Shown in pieces: positions 58,101-64,000 of a DNA stretch of 64,000 nucleotides. The stretch comes from Klebsormidium nitens (taxonomy: Eukaryota > Streptophyta > Klebsormidiophyceae > Klebsormidiales > Klebsormidiaceae). Where the stretch lies: contig DF236995.1 in assembly GCA_000708835.1 (NCBI GenBank), positions 62,001-126,000 of the forward strand. The letters are read 5' to 3'. Each line of letters starts with the position of its first letter. Position 1 is the first letter of the stretch. The notes beneath the pieces are model-generated. The model had not been told where the DNA came from and searched no databases. It saw only the letters and a program-made list of their open reading frames with translations. The position numbers and the translations under genes are program-made.

Positions 58101-61100
58101 AGCGGCACTAGTCGCCCATCCTCCTTTGTCTTTTTTGAAGGACTTTTGCAGTCTTCTTCAGATCCCTATCCCCACCGTTCAGATCCACGTTGGCGGGGAC
58201 CAGTCCCCTGTCCCTCTGCGCCCTGGATAAGAAGATGGTAAACTCCCATCCTCCGACGAATTTGCAGCTTTTTTCACCTACTCCTCACCTTAAGAATCCA
58301 GATCAAGGAATACCAGTCGCCTACCTCCCTATTCCCCGAAGGGAAGCGGATATAACCTCATCCTTCGACGGAGTTTCGCACTCTTCTTCAGATCCTACCC
58401 CCCACCGTCCAGATCCAAATTTAAGCGGGACCAGTCCCCCATTCCTCCCCCCCTCAAAGAAGAAGCGGGTAGATTCTCTCCCCGAACGAGTTTTGCAGCT
58501 TTTGCATATCCTAGCTGTTCAACCTCGTTCACATCCAGACCAAACGGGGCCAGTCGCCTATCCCTTCCCTTCAAAGAAGAAGCGAGTATATTCACACCCT
58601 CTGTACATTCCCGTTCAGCTCTGGAAATCCACATTCATTCTCAACTCACCTCCCCCCATCCTACAGAACCAGACTAAGCGGGACCAGTCGCCCATCCTCG
58701 TTCCCCCCGAAGAGGAAGCGAGTATTCGCACCCTGAGTACAGTCCCGTTCAGTCCTGGAGATCTACACCCTCTTTCATACACCCTCCCGCCCCTCCCTAC
58801 AGATCCAAATCAAGCGGGACCAGTCGCCTATCCCCATTCCTCAGGAGGGGAAGCAGGACCTTTCCTTCCTCTCAAGGAGTTCCGCATCTTTTTCAGCTCC
58901 CTTCCCCCCTCTTACCCTTTCATTCGTCTGTTCCCCAAAGAAGAAGCGGGTATTCACATTCTTCGAAGTCATTTTTGCAGACTTTCAAGATTCCCTCCCC
59001 GCCCCATTGACAGATTCAGATCAAGCGGGACCAGTCGCCCATCCCCCTCCCCCCCGAAGAGGAAGCGTTCCAGGCGTTGGACGCGAACATGGTCGGGAGC
59101 GAGGGAATGGCGGGCCACGTGGACCTCCTGGGGGAAGCGGAGAAGGCGCGGGGGGGGTCGCGCAACAGCAATAGCGTCCCCCTGCTGCGAAACCTGCGGG
59201 AGTACCCGGGGAGTCACAACCCGGTAGATGTAAGTGTGGGAAGCTCTTTTGGTCGTCGAAAGATAGCGGCCGTTTGCAACGTCGAAAACGCATGCAGTTT
59301 GTCTAGAGGCGGTTGGAAGGCTAGAGTCGAAGCGTGGAAACTCTGTGATTCGAGCAAAGCTGTTTCGAGATTGTGCGTTTGGCGTTTGGTGTTTGGCGTC
59401 TGTGCGTTTGGCGACTTTGGGAGTGTCTCGGCACAAGAAGAATGCTGACCTACTTCGGGGTGCCATATTTTGCTTCTTTCGTTTGTGCAATGCGAGCTGG
59501 TCTGTTCTGTTTCCACCCTTTCGCGGAGTTTGACAGGTAATTTTCTCCGGGGAACGCCTCAGGCGCTGACAAAACCCGTACCCTTTGACCAGACTGGATT
59601 CGTTGGAGTGGAAGCGCCCACAACTCTGATTCTTCTTTAAGTTGAGCCAGATGAGATACAGGGTTGGAACCGGGCGGACCCTTTCACGCAAAGCCCTAAT
59701 CACAAACCCCACCTTACCCACAATAAACCCCACCCGTCCCAAGCACTGACCTACCTCAACCTGGCTGTATCTCAACCGGAGATTGGTTCCACTGGAGCGC
59801 CCCTCTTGTAAGGATGTCATCTTATTCCGCTTTCTGGCTGCAGAAGTTCAAGGTTCCCATGGAGGAGACGCCGATCCCGGTGCCGTGGCCCCGGGTGGGG
59901 CAGGCCGCCTTCATCTGGCTCGTCTTCTTCGGCTTGCAAGTGCTCAAGGTGCGGAGTGTTAAAAAACCGAAAGAACTGCAAATACAACACATTTTACTGG
60001 GGGGAAAAGGGGGCAAGGCCTTGACTGTGGCAATAAGCCTTTATCTGGCTCGTCTTTCTCGGCTTGCAAGTGCTCATGGTGCGGAGTAGTCACACACCAG
60101 AAGTGCTGAAGTTACGAAACCCTGCATTTCTGTTGGAAGAAAGGTGGGAACGCCTTCGATGTGGCAGGCCGCCTTGATTTGGCTCGTCTTCTTTGGCCAG
60201 CAATTGCTCAGGTGCGGAGTCGCCCGAAGCTCGAAACCTTGGAACCATGGAACCCTAAAACCTTAAACCCTGAGAAAAAGGCGGTGCAGCCCCAGCAATC
60301 TGCAGTGGGAAAACGGCATGCCCGTGTCATTCTGTCTTGATCAAGCAGCGAAGAGCTCCAAATCGAAGGACTTTGGCTACAGAGCGTTGGCGTCAATTGT
60401 CGCCTCTCGCTTTGCATATCTGCTCTCCTTTCCCGAGCGTTCCGTTTCCGTTGCCCGCCGCGCGATCGCGGCTTGATCCTTGGTGACGTCTCCCATGGTC
60501 CTTTTACTGACGTCACGTCATAATGCTGCAGGGCGGGAAGAGCGCACCGAGCGTGTTTGGTATCACGTCGTGCGACTGGCAGTACTGGGCGCTCGACTTG
60601 GTACAGGTAAGTCTTGGGACCCTGTGATGTTATATCTAGTGATTTGCCCTGTGAAAAACCAGGATTGGAAGCCTTCTACAAAGGACTCCACTACGCTGGT
60701 GATTCCATGTAAAGTGACGTTCTTGATAAGTGTATAGAATGGTCCACTTGAAACTTTCTTTCACGTGCCCACAGCGTAATTACGGACAGGCCGCCATTTG
60801 CAAGGTCAGAGTCGCAGGCACCAGCGTTCCTGAGGCTCCTCTCGCACGCGGAAACAACCTGGAAGCTTGAGTCGCTGATCGTCTGCTGAGTATCAGTAAT
60901 TTCGAGAGAATTGGACACCGGGGCTTTCGTCAGGCTTTCGTCATGACTTGGTGCCAAATGATGGTCGATTCCCGTGGAATCTTAGAACTGGAAGTCAGCC
61001 TGGCTGTAAGAGGTCAACCGCTGAACATCATGGGAAGCATTTAAAGCCAGTACTACAATGTTGAAGGCTAGCCGCAGGTCGCGGTCAGGCGTTCGTGTTT

Positions 61101-63525
61101 TTTCAACCAAGCGCTTTCTGCAGTTCTGCCCCCTTCACCTCATCGCAAATGAGAACCATCTTATCCGTGAAACAAAGCGCTCTTCTTCAACCTAGGCAGA
61201 AGTCGCTTTTAGGGACAGGTAGAGGTCGATTTGAAGGATTGGCGGGGACTTGCTTGAGAGCTTGGCAGACGGCCGGTCAAGACACAATTCTTGAGATGCC
61301 CTCGTTGGGCGTCAACCAGAATCAAGGCTCGTTTGACCGATTCAAACCTCTTCTCTCCACCCCTTCTTGCAGATTCCCATAGCCGTCGCTTTCATATGGG
61401 CAGAAGGCTGCCGGCTTATCAAGAACGAGGAGATCGGAGAAAGCGAGGGGGGGGTTGTTTGGACGAAAAGGGAAGTCATTCGGTATCCGGCGTATGCGTT
61501 TGTAGCAGGCACGCTTGTGGGCATGCTCGGGATCGGGGGGGGGATGCTAATCAACCCGCTGCTGCTGGAGCTGGGGGTTATTCCGCAGGTGAGATCACCC
61601 CCCTGGAAGAGTAAAACCAGGGTTGAGATGGGGAAGGAGGTTACTGATGACGCCTCTACGCTACGACCTGTCCGGGGTGAAGTCCGTATGTCAACGTTTT
61701 CGGGAGAAAGGCTTCTGCGATTCGAGTGGACAAATTCCGATAGCTGTCTCCCAAGTGTAGCGGAGCGTGAGATGGGAAAGGAAGAAACCATTTTGTTCCT
61801 TGCAGCTCAATAGAAAGCTCCCAAATGTGCTTGCTGGAAGGAAGCTCCGTACATCAACAAACCTGTGCACTTGAGTTTCTCTCTCGGCTCATTCTGTCAG
61901 AAAGCGACGGGCGCATTTCCAGCTGATCATTCTGAGTAAACTGTGGTCAAATACACCGACACAATTGAATGGCGACAGGCTTCTGACGTCCTATTTTTTC
62001 TGGTTCCGTTGGTTCAGTTCCCGGTTCTTTTCTCGTTTCTGGCCGTTCGCTCCGAAAAGAAGCTGCGTACAAATGTCCAGCTTTTTTTGCTGTCCGCTTG
62101 CTGACATCTCGTCGCCAATACTTCGTTCCCCAGGTTACGGCTGCCACGTCATTTGTGCTCATCTTCTTCTGCGCCTCTATGGCCGCCGCCCAGTTTGGGA
62201 TCATGGGCCAACTGCCGGTCACCGCAGGTGCGCAAAATTCGTGTTCAGCCCCCTTCTCTTTCCAGCATCTGATCATTCCAGTCGCCGATTATTGGAAGTT
62301 TGCGGAGACTGTCCAATATCACATAAAGCAAGGTTTTTGTAAACGCTCGTGTTCACAACGGTGTGCGCCGTGTCGTCTTGACTGGGCACTCTATCCATTC
62401 TGTCACACGCCGATTACACTAACTATAGCGCATGCAATTCCACCATACTTCCCCGCCTAGTTTGCGCTAACCCACACCCGGACACGGCCCAAACCCCAAA
62501 ACCCAAACCCAAAATCCAACCCAAACCCGAAGTCCAATCCGTAACCTAGCCCAAAAGCTCATCTCGATCCTCTATATTGTACGTGCAGCGCTCGTTTTTA
62601 GCGTGGTATGCGCCGGGTCGTCGTTTCTCGGCAACTCGACCGTCCGGTTGATCGTCGCGAAGCAGGGGCGCGCGTCGGTTATCGTGTTTGCGCTCGCGGG
62701 GATTATGATCACCAGCACGGCGCTCATAGGTGCGTTCCGCTTGTTCCGTAGGATTCCGGCTGCATTCCGCCGGAAGCTTTTTGTTTAAATTTGTGTTTGC
62801 CTTCGTGGGGATTACGATCACCAGCACGGCGCTCATAGGTGCGTCGGGCTTGTTCGGTTGGAATGTGTTTGCATTCCGGCGGAAGCTTTCCGTTCACATC
62901 GTGTTTGCGTTATGATCATCAGCACGGCGCTTATAGGTTCGTCGGGCTTGTTCCGTTGCAGTCGGTTTGCATTCCGGCGGAAGCTTTCCGTTCACATCGT
63001 TTCTCAGTTTCGCGGGCAGCATGATCACCAGCACGGCGCTCTAGATGCGCTTTTTGCGTCTCTGACAACAGCCGCCTCGTTCCTCAAAAGGCCTTCATTC
63101 TATCGGAAGAATCTGTCGTCCTCTCCTGTCCGGAACAAAGGCTACCCAGATTACTCTTGTGTTGTCGATAGTGTTGAGAGGAAGGAGGCTTTCTGGAAGT
63201 CGTTACTTCCAATGGAGTGGCATTTGCAAATGGGCAGAGTACGGCTTAGAGGTAAAACTGGGCAGTTCTTGAATGACAAGAATGTTTGCCCAAGGACAGC
63301 TTGCTGTCATCAAAGTAGCCCCGCCCAGAAGCAGGCAATCGCCGTACTGCTGCCACTTAAAGTCTTGTGGGACAGTTATCAGGATCGCCAGATGCCCAGC
63401 TTGTACCGAACTTAGCGTTGCAGTACGTTGCTTTTGCAGGTATCTTGGGCGGCGCCAATACAATCTACCAGCTTGAGCATGGCGCGTCGTGGGGTTTCCA
63501 TCCCCTCTGCAAGCGTGGAGTGTAG
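55159..63525 (+). CDS. TauE/SafE family membrane transporter (11 exons, 547 aa)
   Basis: Exons: 55159-55443, 56504-56663, 56973-57173, 57648-57712, 59014-59229, 59844-59948, 60532-60606, 61373-61588, 62134-62227, 62589-62729, 63440-63525; total 1644 nt, all phases match. Residues 1-25 are a signal peptide. Two homologous membrane halves are marked by AAGVGGGGLFVPIFNLALQ (around 119-137) with KTSTALS, and by LVGMLGIGGGMLINPLLLELG (around 417-437) with VTAATS. Between them lies a long hydrophilic loop (about residues 220-320) with a Glu-rich start. The plant-type C-terminus ends WGFHPLCKRGV. Bacterial relatives export sulfite or organosulfonates; plant members are poorly characterised, so the substrate is open. 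Three of its exons (5, 6 and 10) have edge fragments tandemly copied into neighbouring introns. Confidence 0.93.
58081..58960 (+). repeat. Array of ~7 degenerate copies of TauE exon 5 acceptor edge
   Basis: The real exon 5 (59014) starts after CAG with ATTCAGATCAAGCGGGACC, then AGTCGCCCATCCCC, then CCCGAAGAGGAAGCG. Degenerate copies start near 58091, 58178, 58295, 58407, 58533, 58663 and 58796, with a tail-only fragment near 58920. Period is about 90-130 bp. The copies near 58663 and 58796 are closest to the exon and several keep a CAG before the match. A 345-codon ORF runs through the array but is a by-product of the repeats. Confidence 0.9.
60005..60225 (+). repeat. Two copies of TauE exon 6 donor edge in intron 6
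   Basis: The true edge (59892-59960) codes QAAFIWLVFFGLQVLK then GTGCGGAGT. Copies follow at about 60010-60092 (TTATCTGGCTCGTC..., ending CTCATGGTGCGGAGT) and 60158-60222 (GTGGCAGGCCGCCTTGATTT..., ending CTCAGGTGCGGAGT). Period is about 130 bp. Confidence 0.85.
62465..62545. repeat. Degenerate CCCAAA-rich tract
   Basis: Imperfect repeats of CCCAAA and AACCC in intron 9 of the TauE gene. Resembles decayed telomere-like or simple sequence; no function is implied. Confidence 0.7.
62795..63045 (+). repeat. Three copies of TauE exon 10 donor edge in intron 10
   Basis: The true edge (62689-62735) reads GATTATGATCACCAGCACGG then CGCTCATAG and GTGCG. Downstream copies at about 62813-62850, 62914-62945 and 63018-63045 keep ATCACCAGCACGGCGCT with small changes. 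They alternate with a CATTCCGCCGGAAGCTTT block (three copies). Period is about 105 bp. Confidence 0.9.
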
Positions 63526-64000
63526 ACGTCACCAACTTTTGAGGTGATAAAGATGTTATATTCATAGTCAAAGTTGTATACGTATATGAGCGCTCCCCTC
63601 CGTAGAGTCCTCAATCACACAGAGAAGGAAGCGAGTGCCATGCTTTGGCACCTAGCTTGGCATGCGAGTTATATAGATTCGTTTTGAAAATCGAAGACGC
63701 ATCGTACTTTCATATATGAAGGTAATACCGAGCAAAATTGAGTGCAAGCTGCCGCGCAGCTAGAGTGGCTTCCAGAGGCAGATTGTGTCACATATCCACA
63801 GCAGGTAATCTGCTTTTGTCCAACTATTTGCCAAGCCTGAAGCGTCATTGCCCTCAGTAATACCATCAGTGATAATCAGATCGAGCGAAAAGAAGCGCCT
63901 TGTTTTTGTGATTACATTATTATCCCGATCGATTTTGAAGAAGCATTGGATGAGTTCCGTTGCAACAAGCACCTAGGGCGGCGCATATGTCAGTCAGGAC
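63526..64000. other. Downstream of TauE gene, no supported gene
   Basis: Probable 3' untranslated region and intergenic sequence. Overlapping minus-strand ORFs (63669-63866, 63760-63972) are AT-rich and not recognised. Confidence 0.4.

Noticed and set aside
58190-59227. 345-codon ORF through the exon 5 array of the TauE gene
   Set aside because: It runs in a different frame from the transporter exon and is open only because the repeat unit lacks stops in that frame.
1-64000. CRISPR arrays, bacterial operons, prophage or rRNA
   Set aside because: No direct-repeat/spacer pattern, no ribosome-binding-site-led gene strings and no rRNA-like conserved blocks; the window is plainly eukaryotic.

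Overview
This is a eukaryotic nuclear window with intron-rich genes. The identifiable proteins point to a green plant or streptophyte alga. They are a plant-type 4-hydroxyphenylpyruvate dioxygenase (HPPD), a plant-type TauE/SafE membrane protein, a SMARCAL1-like annealing helicase and a secreted protein with a Root_cap/LEA-related domain. A charophyte such as Klebsormidium fits this mix, but that is inference. Gene models were built by hand from GT-AG (one GC-AG) splice sites, reading phase and family alignment. No transcript data were available. All exon lengths add up in frame.

Layout. (1) 1-12.9 kb: three paralogous genes of an unrecognised family, here A (minus, cut by the window start), B (minus) and C (plus). 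They share a five-part layout: a ~135-residue N-terminal domain, a short helical exon, an 'LPEGW' exon, a single C2H2/C2HC zinc finger and a charged disordered tail. B and C are head to head. (2) 12.9-15.8 kb: little coding, with a sequence gap sitting inside an inverted repeat. (3) 15.8-21.8 kb, plus: a nine-exon secreted protein ending in two identical-spacing six-cysteine modules. (4) 23.0-34.8 kb, minus: a complete 16-exon SMARCAL1-like gene with three HARP-like repeats. (5) 37.6-41.4 kb, plus: an inverted, intron-containing pseudogene copy of the 3' half of that gene, carrying a small TIR element. (6) 42-43.8 kb: repeat-rich, with a second TIR element. (7) 44.1-48.1 kb, plus: PAN-like plus Root_cap secreted protein. 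(8) 49.5-54.0 kb, minus: HPPD, divergent from (9) 55.2-63.5 kb, plus: TauE/SafE protein.

The most unusual signal is window-wide. In four unrelated genes (secreted Cys protein, SMARCAL1, HPPD, TauE), the edge of an exon together with its splice site has been tandemly copied one to seven times into the adjoining intron, with repeat periods of roughly 100-160 bp where they are regular. Acceptor-side fragments lie in the upstream intron and donor-side fragments in the downstream intron. This looks like a recurrent local process that grows introns and seeds decoy or alternative splice sites. The second notable item is the undescribed three-gene zinc-finger family.
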